From a bacterium (GTDB taxonomy: Bacteria > Spirochaetota > Leptospiria > Leptospirales > Leptonemataceae): a stretch of DNA of 64,000 nucleotides. Below the pieces are notes generated by a model. That model saw nothing but the letters and a program-made list of their open reading frames with translations. It searched no databases and was not told the DNA's origin. Location: contig JANSYA010000001.1 in assembly GCA_024742665.1 (NCBI GenBank), positions 1,567,001-1,631,000 of the forward strand. Reading direction: 5' to 3'. The translations under genes and the position numbers were made by a program. Shown piece after piece: positions 33,743 to 42,022 of the stretch (positions within the stretch are counted from its first letter, which is position 1; every line of letters begins with the position of its first letter).

Positions 33743-34888
33743 ATGAAGATCGCATATTTTACCGAAACCTTTTTGCCGAAAGTAGACGGAGTCGTAAATA
33801 CGCTCTGCAATCTCTTAGATTATTTACCGGAGCGGGGCCACGAAAGCCTCCTGTTCGCGCCGGCCGGCGGCCCCGATCGTTTCGCCGAGACCCGCGTCAT
33901 GCAAATGCCCGGATCGCCCTTTCCGCTGTATCCTGAAATCAAACTGGTGTCGCCTTTTACTGACGTTACCGAAGAGCTCTATCGATACCGTCCGGACGTC
34001 GTACATCTTTTGCATCCCATCGCGCTGGGTTTTTCGGGCCTGCGTGCGGCGAAGGCTCTGGGCATCCCGGTGGTCATGTCGTATCATACGGATCTCGTCG
34101 CCTACGCGCGATACTTCGGCTTCGGCGCTTTGAGCCAGCTGGTCGTACGGATCGAACGCTGGATTCATAACCAGGCGGATTTGAATCTGTGTCCTTCGGG
34201 ACCGACTCTGCGCGAGCTTGCAGGCTACGGCTTCGAGCGACTGAAGGTCTGGACCCGCGGCGTGGATACGCAGCGATTTTCGCCGGCCCGGCGCGACCGT
34301 GAGATGCGCATGCGCCTGAGCGGAGGCGAAACGGACAAACCGCTGCTGCTTTTCGTGGGACGGGTGTCGCACGAGAAGCGCGTGCACTGGCTGCGAAGCC
34401 TGATCGAGCGCGTGCCCGGGGCGCGCCTGGCGATCGTTGGCGACGGTCCGGCCCGCTCCGAAATGGAGCAGTTGTTTGCCGGCACGCCGACTGTCTTCAC
34501 GGGGATTCTGCGCGGCGAAGAGCTGGCCCGGGCTTATGCCTCGGCGGACGCTTTTTGTTTTCCTTCGGCCAGCGAAACTCTGGGCAACGTCGTACTCGAA
34601 GCGATGGCCTCGGGCCTGCCCGTCGTCGCGGCGGGGGCCGGCGGGCCGCTGGATCTGATCGAACACGGCCGCACCGGTTTACTCTTCGATCCGAACAGCG
34701 AAGCGGCCTTCGCCGATGCGGTGCAGAAGCTGGTCGCTTCCGGAGATTTCATTCGCCGCGCGTACTCCCGCGCCGGTCGCGAATACGCGGAAAGCCGCAG
34801 CTGGGCGGCTGTGCATGATCGCCTGTTAGATGACTACGCTCGCGTGGCCGGCCTGCAGATGCACAAAGATCTCCGCATCGCCGGTTAA
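33743..34888 (+). CDS. Glycosyltransferase family 4 (SQD2-like)
   Basis: A 381-residue GT-B enzyme. The N-terminus KIAYFTETFLPKVDGVVNTL is typical of the SQD2/MgtA branch of GT4, which adds a sugar to diacylglycerol or to a glycolipid. The C-terminal domain has LLFVGRVSHEKRVHWL, AIVGDGP and SASETLGNVVLEAMASG, which bind the sugar nucleotide (E-x7-E-like). A membrane glycolipid role is likely but inferred. ATG 33743 follows a GAGGCAGGC stretch. It is single, with no close co-directional neighbour. Confidence 0.88.
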   Translation: MKIAYFTETFLPKVDGVVNTLCNLLDYLPERGHESLLFAPAGGPDRFAETRVMQMPGSPFPLYPEIKLVSPFTDVTEELYRYRPDVVHLLHPIALGFSGLRAAKALGIPVVMSYHTDLVAYARYFGFGALSQLVVRIERWIHNQADLNLCPSGPTLRELAGYGFERLKVWTRGVDTQRFSPARRDREMRMRLSGGETDKPLLLFVGRVSHEKRVHWLRSLIERVPGARLAIVGDGPARSEMEQLFAGTPTVFTGILRGEELARAYASADAFCFPSASETLGNVVLEAMASGLPVVAAGAGGPLDLIEHGRTGLLFDPNSEAAFADAVQKLVASGDFIRRAYSRAGREYAESRSWAAVHDRLLDDYARVAGLQMHKDLRIAG

Positions 34889-34932
34889 GCACGGCCGATT
34901 ATACGCCGTTCGTCCGTATAAAGCGGCGCCCT

Positions 34933-35628
34933 TTATTCTTCGCCCGGTGCCTGTAGTTCTTTGTCGGATTGCGATCGCGAGTCGGGCAGGCGGGGACCGT
35001 CCCAATTTTGCGGCGCGACGAAGTGTCCCCGATGAAAGCGGCCGGCCCAGACGCGGCCTGCCGGTCCGGTCAATTCGCCCAGGCCGTGGCTGCGATTGCC
35101 GGCCCACTCGCCGCGATAGACAAAGCCGTCCGCATATTCCATGCGCCCCTGGCCGGCGCGTTCGTGTGCATCGAATTCGCCGGTATATTTTCCGCCGTCC
35201 TGGTAGTGATAGACGCCCTGACCCTGGATCACGCCGGCCTGCCAGGATCCGTCATAGACGTCGCCGTTTGGAAAGATGCACGCGGCCACGCCGTCGAGCT
35301 GGCCGGCCCGCCATTCGCCTTCGCAGGTTGAGCCGGACATATGAATCATCGCGCCGCGCCCGTGAGGCCTGCTATTCTGGAAGTCGCCCGCGTAGCGCCC
35401 GCCCGAAGTCCAGACGTAGACGCCGTTTCCGTTATCGCATTCGCCTTCAATGCAGCCCAATGCCTTTCGCTGCGCCCCGAAAGAAGGAACGGAAGAAATA
35501 AAAGCAGAGCACGCGCTCGTTAATAGCAGCGAGCCCAGCAGTAAAATTTGTACGAACGGCGAATATCGTCGGGCTTTGAAATTCGCGTAATCGATTTCGC
35601 CGGGTCGATCTTCAGGGAGCCATCTCAT
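34933..35628 (-). CDS. MORN-repeat lipoprotein
   Basis: A 231-residue protein with a signal ending LLLTSACSAF (lipobox). The mature part contains six or seven MORN repeats (GGRYAGDFQNSRPHGRG, GSTCEGEWRAGQLDGV, NGDVYDGSWQAGVIQGQG, GGKYTGEFDAHERAGQG, GFVYRGEWAGNRSHGLG, and a last GRVWAGRFHRGHF). MORN repeats form elongated beta hairpins; function in bacterial lipoproteins is unclear. The start overlaps the upstream gene by 17 bp, so it is the third gene of a small operon (DUF1272, NAD-binding, MORN). Confidence 0.88.
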   Translation of the reverse strand: MRWLPEDRPGEIDYANFKARRYSPFVQILLLGSLLLTSACSAFISSVPSFGAQRKALGCIEGECDNGNGVYVWTSGGRYAGDFQNSRPHGRGAMIHMSGSTCEGEWRAGQLDGVAACIFPNGDVYDGSWQAGVIQGQGVYHYQDGGKYTGEFDAHERAGQGRMEYADGFVYRGEWAGNRSHGLGELTGPAGRVWAGRFHRGHFVAPQNWDGPRLPDSRSQSDKELQAPGEE

Positions 35629-36328
35629 AAATCGTATCGGATTCGTAGCTGTGAACGCCGGAGTCGGCCTTGCGGGCGGCCGCGAGCATGGCCCGGGCGA
35701 CAGTGCGACCAGGAATCGGCTTGTATTTTTTCAGCGGTCCGATCATGGCCAGACCCAGCACGCCGCCGACCGCTTTGCCGATGTCTTCGCCCAAACGGCT
35801 TTCGCCGCGGTCGCCGGTTAAGAGCGAGGGCTGGAAAATATGAATCGAATGAAACTGGTGCTGGAGTAAGGCGTCTTCCACACGGCCTTTGACCTGGTTG
35901 TAATAGATCGCGGACTTCGCGTCGGCCCCGAGCGCCGTAACGATCAAGAACTGTTTCGCCCCCCGGGCGATGCCCAGCCCGGCCGCCTTGAGGGGCGCGT
36001 GATAGTCTACTTTCTCGAAGGCCGCTTTTGAACCGGCCTTCTTCATGGTCGTTCCCAGCGTGCAAAAGATCTCGCTGGCGGAGAAGGCGGCCGATAGCTC
36101 TTGCAAATCTTTCGAAGCGCCGGAGGGTAGCTGCTTCGGATCGTCGGGCAGCCCGAGCATTGTGTCCAGGTCGGCGATGATTTGAGTGAGCTTGCGGTGT
36201 TCGCGTCCCTCTATTTTGCGTCGGCCGATGGTTGTGATTTTCTCGTAGCTTTCGTCGGCCAGCAGGTAGTCCAGCACGCAGCCGCCGATCAATCCCGTCG
36301 CGCCCAGTAGCAATGCGGAGCGGCTCAT
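35612..36328 (-). CDS. NAD(P)-binding atypical SDR (HTATIP2/YbjT-like)
   Basis: A 238-residue Rossmann protein starting MSRSALLLGATGLIGGCVLD with a GxTGxxG NADP loop, and IFCTLGTTMKKAGSKAAFEKVDY in the middle, which is diagnostic of the HTATIP2/TIP30-like family. Such proteins bind NADPH; enzyme activity is mostly unknown. The start overlaps DUF1272 by 4 bp and the end overlaps the MORN gene by 17 bp. Start ATG 36328. Confidence 0.88.
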   Translation of the reverse strand: MSRSALLLGATGLIGGCVLDYLLADESYEKITTIGRRKIEGREHRKLTQIIADLDTMLGLPDDPKQLPSGASKDLQELSAAFSASEIFCTLGTTMKKAGSKAAFEKVDYHAPLKAAGLGIARGAKQFLIVTALGADAKSAIYYNQVKGRVEDALLQHQFHSIHIFQPSLLTGDRGESRLGEDIGKAVGGVLGLAMIGPLKKYKPIPGRTVARAMLAAARKADSGVHSYESDTIYEMAP

Positions 36329-36567
36329 ACGCAGGCCTCTTGCTTACTGTGTACGCGCCGCGCTGAGGCGGGATAGCGTCTGAGGGCGGCGGCCGGTCGA
36401 TGCGGTCGCGGCGAGAAATCGCCGCGACAGTTCGGGCAGACGCCTTCGAATTTATTTTGCGCGCAGTCGGCGCAGAATGTGCATTCAAACGAACAGATCA
36501 CGGCGTCCGTCGATTCCGGCGGCAGATCGCGGTCGCAGCATTCGCAGTTGGGTCGCAGTTCCAGCAT
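36325..36567 (-). CDS. DUF1272 zinc-binding small protein
   Basis: An 80-residue protein reading MLELRPNCECCDRDLPPEST, then SFECTFCADC and GVCPNCRGDF. The four CxxC pairs form a treble zinc-ribbon. This is a close match to the DUF1272 family as I know it. Function unknown. It heads the small minus-strand operon and its TGA overlaps the next ATG. Confidence 0.92.
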   Translation of the reverse strand: MLELRPNCECCDRDLPPESTDAVICSFECTFCADCAQNKFEGVCPNCRGDFSPRPHRPAAALRRYPASARRVHSKQEACV

Positions 36568-36725
36568 AGGTCAATCTGGACGCGAGGGGTCTCGCATGGC
36601 AAGCGATAACGTGGGCGGGTATGTCGCGCAGTCCTTGCGAGCTCCGCCGAATTCAAACTGGACCCCTGGATTTCGAAAAGCGATTCTGGTCTATTTTTAC
36701 AGGGCGATATTGAAAAAAATAGACT

Positions 36726-37232
36726 ATGGAACAATTTGATTTACGAATCCCCTGGGATTTCATTGCCTCGCGGGTCGATCTTTCCTGGAATGATGCGCTG
36801 TTTGGATTCGAGAATCAGTTGCTGCTGCCCGCAGCTGTCGTGGAAATCGCAACTGCAAAGCTGAGTTCGAATCAAGCGAATGCCGATCTAATTGAGCTGG
36901 CCACATCGTCCGCTGATGCCCCTGTGTATGGCTACATCGAGGCTCTGGCAGGCGAAGAGGGCGCGCCCTCTCCAGATCATATCGCGCGGAAATGGCTGTA
37001 CCTGTCCCTGGCCTGGATTTTTGAAAATCGAAGCGGATTGGATGACCCGTTGGAAATCGTGGAACGTGTGTACGCCGATTTTGATTATCCTCAGTCTATC
37101 GAATCCTTCGTTCGCTATATGCCGGGCAGCGATGCGAATCCTGACTGGACCGGCTCTCCGGAAGATCGCCTGTTCCGAAACTGGCGGGACTTCCTCGAAG
37201 CGGAGCTTGCGGTTTTTGGAAATGATAAGTGA
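36726..37232 (+). CDS. DUF2247-family small protein (possible immunity protein)
   Basis: A 168-residue protein with IPWDFIASRVDLSWNDALFGFENQ, then KWLYLSLAWIFENRS and DDPLEIVERVYADFDYP.. FVRYMP, which are the DUF2247 landmarks. DUF2247 proteins are often found among immunity-type genes next to toxins, but here no toxin is seen. The codon use and base content are visibly more AT-rich than those of its neighbours, which suggests recent acquisition. Start ATG 36726, with no strong ribosome binding site. Confidence 0.75.
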   Translation: MEQFDLRIPWDFIASRVDLSWNDALFGFENQLLLPAAVVEIATAKLSSNQANADLIELATSSADAPVYGYIEALAGEEGAPSPDHIARKWLYLSLAWIFENRSGLDDPLEIVERVYADFDYPQSIESFVRYMPGSDANPDWTGSPEDRLFRNWRDFLEAELAVFGNDK

Positions 37233-37328
37233 TTGCGCTCCTGGGCGGATGCTCTGCGAATTTGAGTGCTGCCGTAACGAAATTGCGCCTATCTTGTTCT
37301 TACGGAACCCATTGAGTCAGGAAAGACG

Positions 37329-37814
37329 ATGAAGAAAGAGACTTCGGAGTATTTGAATTATCTCAGCAAGGGATTGTTAACTCAAGCAGGGAAGCCCGGC
37401 CGCGCGTTGGAAGGTGTTTCGCTTGCTTCATGGGAAGCGGCCATTGAAAGTTGTGGCCTACCGCATTGGGAACAAATGACTCTCGATGCGGCAAATGAAA
37501 TACGCGAGCAACTGGCCGTATCCCGGGAGAAAGAATTATACGCAGAGTGGAACCACCTCGTACGATCCATTAAGCCCTTAACGGAAAGAATCGTGGCGAT
37601 TGGCCTGGAAGCTGTTAGAATAACGCCGCAAGAAAAAAGCGAGATCGAGCCATGCCTTCAGTGGGATCTTCTGAGTATAGGAATGCACCGCGAATTTGTT
37701 TCAGTGTGCAGGATTCCATTCTACGCGATCCTTGAACGTGCCTACGAATCAGGTCACTTCCCATGCGGATGGACTGGCGACACAATCGATGCCGGAGAGA
37801 TTGTCATCTTTTAG
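37329..37814 (+). CDS. Orphan hypothetical protein in AT-rich patch
   Basis: A 161-residue, mainly helical cytoplasmic protein that I do not recognise. It has no signal and no membrane segment, and its composition is again more AT-rich than the chromosome around it. AGGAAAG precedes ATG 37329. It lies 96 bp after the DUF2247 gene, and the two are probably one acquired unit. An immunity-type or antitoxin-type role is a guess based only on its company. Confidence 0.55.
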   Translation: MKKETSEYLNYLSKGLLTQAGKPGRALEGVSLASWEAAIESCGLPHWEQMTLDAANEIREQLAVSREKELYAEWNHLVRSIKPLTERIVAIGLEAVRITPQEKSEIEPCLQWDLLSIGMHREFVSVCRIPFYAILERAYESGHFPCGWTGDTIDAGEIVIF

Positions 37815-37830
37815 CCTCAGGCTCAGCCAT

Positions 37831-39264
37831 TCACCACGCACTTTCCGCCGCGCGGACTTTGTGAAAGCGAATCGAATTGGTTTCGCGGCCTTCGCCGAGG
37901 GGCTGGGCCGCGACGACCACCACCGTGTCGCCCGGCTGGGCCCATTCGTGCTGGAGCAGATACTGATCGGCCGCGGCGATCTGTTCGTCCATTTCGGAAT
38001 TGTCTTTGACCGCGACGGGCACGACGCCCCGCAGCACGTTGAGGCGGCGCAAAGTCGCTTCGCCGCTGCTCAAGGCCAGGATCGGCACTTTCGAGTGCCA
38101 CTTCGAAAGCAGCAGCGCCGTTACATTGGAACCAGCGAGAGCGATGATCGCCCGGGCCTTCAGGCGTTCGGCCGCGGAAACGGCGGCACCGGCCGCGCCC
38201 GCCGAAAACGATACGATGTCTTCGTCGAAGTTCACGCGGTTCGCTTCTTCACTGGCGGCCGCTTCTCCGGTGATGCGCACCATCGCTTCGACGACCAGGC
38301 CCGGATGCTGGCCGACGGCGGTCTCTTCGGAAAGCATGACCGCGTCCGTTCCGTCCAGGACCGCGTTGGCGACGTCGGTGACTTCGGCTCTTGTAGGGCG
38401 GTTCGCGCGCACCATCGATCGCAGCATCTCGGTGGCGACCACCGCCCACTTACCGCGCAGGGCCGCCTGGCGCAGCAGACTCTTTTGAATAAACGGCACG
38501 CGTTCGAATTCGATCTCCACGCCCAGGTCGCCGCGCGCGATCATAATGCCGTCGGCGGCGTTTAAGATCTCGGCGATATTTTGCAGGGCTTCAGGACGTT
38601 CGAGCTTCGCCATCACGGGGATGCGTTTGCCGCCCAGAATTTCGCGCGCTTTGTGCAGATCTTCCGCGCGACGTACGAAAGAAATCGCGACCATATCGAT
38701 GTCGGTGCCGGCGATGTACTTCAAATCGGTGTGATCTTTTTCGGTCAGAGTTTCGATGCTCAGATTCGTGCCGGGTAGATTCAGACCTTTATTGGAGAAG
38801 AGCTGGCCGCCGCGGACGACCTTCGTCTCCACGTCGCTATCGCTCGCCGCTTCTACGAGTAGCTCGATGGTGCCGTCCGCCAACAGCAGGCGCGCTCCCG
38901 GGCGCACGTCCCGGGATAGAAATTCGTACGGAGAATGCACGATCTCGTCGCTGCCTTCGACCTCGCGCCGGGTGATTGTAAATGAGCGGCCTTCTTGCAA
39001 GAGCACCCCTTCTTCGGCCAGCTTGCCGATGCGCAGCTTGGGCCCCTGGATGTCCGCCAGAATCGGGATCCACTTATTTTCCGCGGCGGATACTTTGCGC
39101 ACCCGATCGATCAGGGCCTGCATGCTCGGGCCGTCGCCGTGGGAAAAATTCAGCCGAAAGCAGTCGGCGCCGGCCCGAATGAGGGTGCGAATGCCGTTTT
39201 CGTCGGAGCTGGCCGGGCCCAGGGTGGCGATGATCCGGGTGTATTTGATCTTGTGTTTTTTCAT
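37831..39264 (-). CDS. pyk: Pyruvate kinase
   Basis: A 477-residue enzyme that makes pyruvate and ATP from phosphoenolpyruvate and ADP. It starts MKKHKIKYTRIIATLGPAS, then RLNFSHG, the mobile beta-barrel B domain (about 75-170), VMAKLERPEAL with the catalytic lysine, and MIARGDLGVEIEFERVP, the family signature. The C-terminal domain (about 350-477) is present and full length. The frame is open upstream to 39720, but that overlaps the divergent regulator, and ATG 39264 matches the family start. The neighbouring HATPase/cNMP gene is divergent. Confidence 0.96.
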   Translation of the reverse strand: MKKHKIKYTRIIATLGPASSDENGIRTLIRAGADCFRLNFSHGDGPSMQALIDRVRKVSAAENKWIPILADIQGPKLRIGKLAEEGVLLQEGRSFTITRREVEGSDEIVHSPYEFLSRDVRPGARLLLADGTIELLVEAASDSDVETKVVRGGQLFSNKGLNLPGTNLSIETLTEKDHTDLKYIAGTDIDMVAISFVRRAEDLHKAREILGGKRIPVMAKLERPEALQNIAEILNAADGIMIARGDLGVEIEFERVPFIQKSLLRQAALRGKWAVVATEMLRSMVRANRPTRAEVTDVANAVLDGTDAVMLSEETAVGQHPGLVVEAMVRITGEAAASEEANRVNFDEDIVSFSAGAAGAAVSAAERLKARAIIALAGSNVTALLLSKWHSKVPILALSSGEATLRRLNVLRGVVPVAVKDNSEMDEQIAAADQYLLQHEWAQPGDTVVVVAAQPLGEGRETNSIRFHKVRAAESAW

Positions 39265-39396
39265 AGAATGCGTATTGCTTCGCGGGCCACAGTCGCGGCC
39301 GGAGCGGTCGATTGGGCGAAGACTGGCGGAAGTCGGGCAATCGGTCCACACTTTTTGGGATATTCTGATTGCGGTGAGCGGGCTCCGGAGTAGCCC

Positions 39397-40674
39397 GTGT
39401 ATATGCGGAGTATAGCGGTTCTTTGCAGCGACGAATCGATCAACGCCGTGATCCGTTCCGTATGCGAGCGATTCGGCGGGGAATTTTCGCCTGTTTTTCT
39501 CTCGGACAAAGAGAGTTTCGTTCAGTACCTGAACTACGAATTCCCCGAGATCGACATCGTCTATCACTCGGACCCCGAAATCGATATCGGCGGGGCGATT
39601 GAGGCGATCAAAGACGACCCCTGGCTGCACTTCGGCGGCAGCATCGTCATTTACGATCGGGGCAACGAGCAGGCGCTGCACGGCCGGCTGACCGGCGCGA
39701 ATATCATTTCCCTGATCCATCGTTCGCGCCTGGAACTGTACCTGTTTCGGGTGCTGGCCGTGCTGGATCAGAACCGTAATATTTTATTCCAGCGCGATAT
39801 TCATGCCATCTTGCAGTCGAATCTCTCGGGCCTCTTCGTGATCGATAACGATCCCTTTGATGTGACGACGTACTCGAATCTGCTCGCGAATTTCATGTAC
39901 AATTCGAATCTGATCAATCTCGATCAGAAAGAAAATTTCTATTCGGCGATGGTCGAACTCCTGATCAACGCCATTGAACACGGCAACTGTCGGATTAGCT
40001 TCGAAGAGAAACGCCAATTTCTGTCGACCACGCCCGACATCCTGGATCTCGTGCGCGAAAAAAATCGCGACCCGGAAATCGGCCGCAAAAAAGTCTATCT
40101 GACCTATCGCATTGCTCCGCAGGCTTCTCACTTTACGATCCGCGACGAAGGCCAGGGCTTCGACTGGCGCGAATTCGCGGCGCGTGAAAATCCCAGCAGC
40201 GATGATTTCCACGGGCGGGGCATTATGGTCGCGCGACACTACGTGGGCGATCTAAAGTACAACGATGTCGGCAACGAAGTCAGCTTTGAAATTCAACACG
40301 CCCACCACGAAAGCAACGTCGTGCCAGGAGTCTTCGTCAATCAGGAAGAGGTAAGCTTCGAAGACGGCGAGACGGTCTTCGAACAGGGCGAATCCTCCAG
40401 CAATCTGTATTATATCATCTCGGGAAAATTTGAAATCATCGCGAACGGCAAAAGCATTTCGACCCTCACCGCGGCCGACATCTTTCTCGGCGAAATGTCT
40501 TTTCTACTGAACAACCGCCGTTCGGCGACGGTTGTCTCACGCGGCCGCGGCGTTTGCATTCAAATTTCAAAAGAAGCTTTTATCAACGCGATCAAGAAAC
40601 GTCCGCACTATGGCATCTTTCTGGCGCGCCTGCTGGCCCAGCGCCTGGATCAGGTGCATGAAATAACGATCTAA
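39397..40674 (+). CDS. Signalling protein: pseudo-receiver, HATPase and cyclic-nucleotide-binding domains
   Basis: A 425-residue protein with three parts. Residues 1-125 resemble a receiver fold without a clear phospho-aspartate. Residues 170-300 are an RsbW-like ATPase domain: VELLINAIEHGNC (N box), IRDEGQGFDW (G1 box) and HGRGIMVARHYV (G2 box). Residues 315-420 are a cNMP-binding domain with FEQGESSSNLYYIISGKF and GEMSFLLNNRRSATV, the phosphate-binding cassette. It would link cAMP/cGMP to a partner-switching anti-sigma type kinase; three cyclases and a STAS protein are in this window. GTG 39397 has GGAG six bases upstream; ATG 39403 is an alternative. Confidence 0.88.
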   Translation: MYMRSIAVLCSDESINAVIRSVCERFGGEFSPVFLSDKESFVQYLNYEFPEIDIVYHSDPEIDIGGAIEAIKDDPWLHFGGSIVIYDRGNEQALHGRLTGANIISLIHRSRLELYLFRVLAVLDQNRNILFQRDIHAILQSNLSGLFVIDNDPFDVTTYSNLLANFMYNSNLINLDQKENFYSAMVELLINAIEHGNCRISFEEKRQFLSTTPDILDLVREKNRDPEIGRKKVYLTYRIAPQASHFTIRDEGQGFDWREFAARENPSSDDFHGRGIMVARHYVGDLKYNDVGNEVSFEIQHAHHESNVVPGVFVNQEEVSFEDGETVFEQGESSSNLYYIISGKFEIIANGKSISTLTAADIFLGEMSFLLNNRRSATVVSRGRGVCIQISKEAFINAIKKRPHYGIFLARLLAQRLDQVHEITI

Positions 40675-40693
40675 GCCTGACGATTGCAAAAAA

Positions 40694-40709
40694 CGCGGAA
40701 CGATCCGCG
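40694..40709. terminator. Short perfect hairpin with A-tract
   Basis: CGCGGA (40694-40699) and TCCGCG (40704-40709) with a 4-nt loop, preceded by an A-tract. On the minus strand this reads as a good intrinsic terminator with a T-run, which would stop antisense transcription between two plus-strand genes. Confidence 0.5.
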
Positions 40710-40741
40710 GTCCGTGCGCCCTTCCTCTGAAGGAGCACACG

Positions 40742-41278
40742 ATGAACAACCCGATTCAAATTCCGGAGCTGGAAGAATTCCTGGCGCAGGCCCGCGCGCA
40801 ACCCGATGCCCCCGATCGATTGATTGTCAGCGGGAACTGGCGCGATCCTGAAGCCGCCGCCGGTATTTTCAAATCGTTGGGCCGGCGCTATCCCGAAATC
40901 CAGCGCATCAGCGGCGGTCAGCTACAGACTCTCGCTTGCAAAGATCCCGGCGAAAGTTTCTCCGGATCCTGCTGGCGATTGCCGCCGGCGCAAAACGAAA
41001 TCACCGAACGCCGCGTGCTGTGCGCGGTGATCGGCATTTATTTTCACGGGCGGATTTCACCGCCCCGCCTGCGCGAGCTGCAGCTGAAGTTGAAAGTGAT
41101 CTGTCCCGCGCAGCCGCAGCTGGTCGTGCGCGTTTTCCAGGTCGGCATCTCTGAGTTGATGGCGGCGGAAGCTTCGGTCCCGCGATGGGTCGCGACGCGG
41201 CTCTACAGCACTGGCTGCTCTTTCTACGAAAAAATCAACGGTATGTCCTCCCGTTGGGGGACCAGTGCGGCCGTTTGA
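40742..41278 (+). CDS. Hypothetical protein
   Basis: A 178-residue soluble protein of mixed alpha/beta pattern and no family I recognise. AAGGAG stands eight bases before ATG 40742, so it is well supported as a gene. Residues 90-160 (VLCAVIGIYFHGRIS... VVRVFQVGISELM) look like a beta-rich core. The last codons and stop lie inside a hairpin (41246-41293), which may also be its terminator. Confidence 0.6.
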   Translation: MNNPIQIPELEEFLAQARAQPDAPDRLIVSGNWRDPEAAAGIFKSLGRRYPEIQRISGGQLQTLACKDPGESFSGSCWRLPPAQNEITERRVLCAVIGIYFHGRISPPRLRELQLKLKVICPAQPQLVVRVFQVGISELMAAEASVPRWVATRLYSTGCSFYEKINGMSSRWGTSAAV

Positions 41279-41293
41279 AGGCCACCGGGAGGA
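41246..41293. terminator. Hairpin spanning the stop codon of the preceding gene
   Basis: TCCTCCCG at 41246-41253 pairs with CGGGAGGA at 41286-41293, and the arms continue for 12 bp with one mismatch; inside, GGCC pairs again. The stop codon of the gene ending at 41278 is within the loop part. Confidence 0.55.
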
Positions 41294-41353
41294 TTTCTAT
41301 GTTGACTCAATTCTATTTCCCGTCTATTCTCAACCCACTTGGAGGCCCGCCTT

Positions 41354-41947
41354 ATGACCGTATTGCAATCGACACGCAGATCGTCGTGGACCTACGCCGA
41401 CTATCTCCAATTAGAAGACTCTCCGCGGTACGAAGTTTTGAACGGGGAGTTGCATTCTATGCCGGCTCCTGACCTGGCGCACCAGCGGGTCGTCCGCAAC
41501 GCGAGTGTGGCTCTCTGGGATTTCGTCCGCGATGGGCGACACGGCGAGGTGCTCTGGTCACCGATCGACGTGATACTCGATCAGAAGCAAACTACGGTCT
41601 TACAGCCGGACGTCGTCTACGTTGCGGCCGACCGTGCGAAGCGTCTGCTGCGCCGCCTCGGCGTTTTCGGCGCGCCCGACCTCGTGATTGAAGTGCTTTC
41701 GCCTGCGACGACCGAACGCGACCGCGTTCAGAAGAAGGCCTTGTACAAAGCGGCCAGGGTTGCCGAGTACTGGCTGCTGGATCCCACCCGCGAACGGGGC
41801 GAAGTGCATTGCCTGGAACCGTCGGGGGAGCCGGTCGATTTTACGCTGACGGGATCGGCCGATGTCGGCAGTGCTGGCCGGACTCTGTTGCAATCACGCG
41901 TATTGCCGGAGTGGACGCTGGACCTGGCCGCGGTCTTTCGCGAATAG
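41354..41947 (+). CDS. Uma2/DUF820-type putative PD-(D/E)XK nuclease
   Basis: A 197-residue protein of the Uma2 family. YEVLNGELHSMPAPDLAHQRVV is its typical N-terminal block, and LQPDVVYVAADR followed by DLVIEVLSPATTERDR..KK..Y carries the D...E-x-K restriction-fold residues. Uma2 proteins are widespread, sometimes in many copies, with unknown target. GGAGG stands eight bases before ATG 41354, which I prefer to TTG 41339. No neighbour explains its role. Confidence 0.88.
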   Translation: MTVLQSTRRSSWTYADYLQLEDSPRYEVLNGELHSMPAPDLAHQRVVRNASVALWDFVRDGRHGEVLWSPIDVILDQKQTTVLQPDVVYVAADRAKRLLRRLGVFGAPDLVIEVLSPATTERDRVQKKALYKAARVAEYWLLDPTRERGEVHCLEPSGEPVDFTLTGSADVGSAGRTLLQSRVLPEWTLDLAAVFRE

Positions 41948-42022
41948 CCGGGCCAGGCGGCTTCACGGCCCGCAAGAATTTCGAACCGTCCGCGTCTGGG
42001 GGAAGATCCGACAGTGTGCGGA

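Noticed and set aside
36568..36725. Attachment site at the left side of the AT-rich patch
   Set aside because: I found no matching direct repeat on the right side and no integrase or tRNA.
36574..36725. Plus-strand frame continuing to 36739 with a short peptide-like stretch
   Set aside because: It overlaps the DUF1272 gene and the DUF2247 start and resembles no family.
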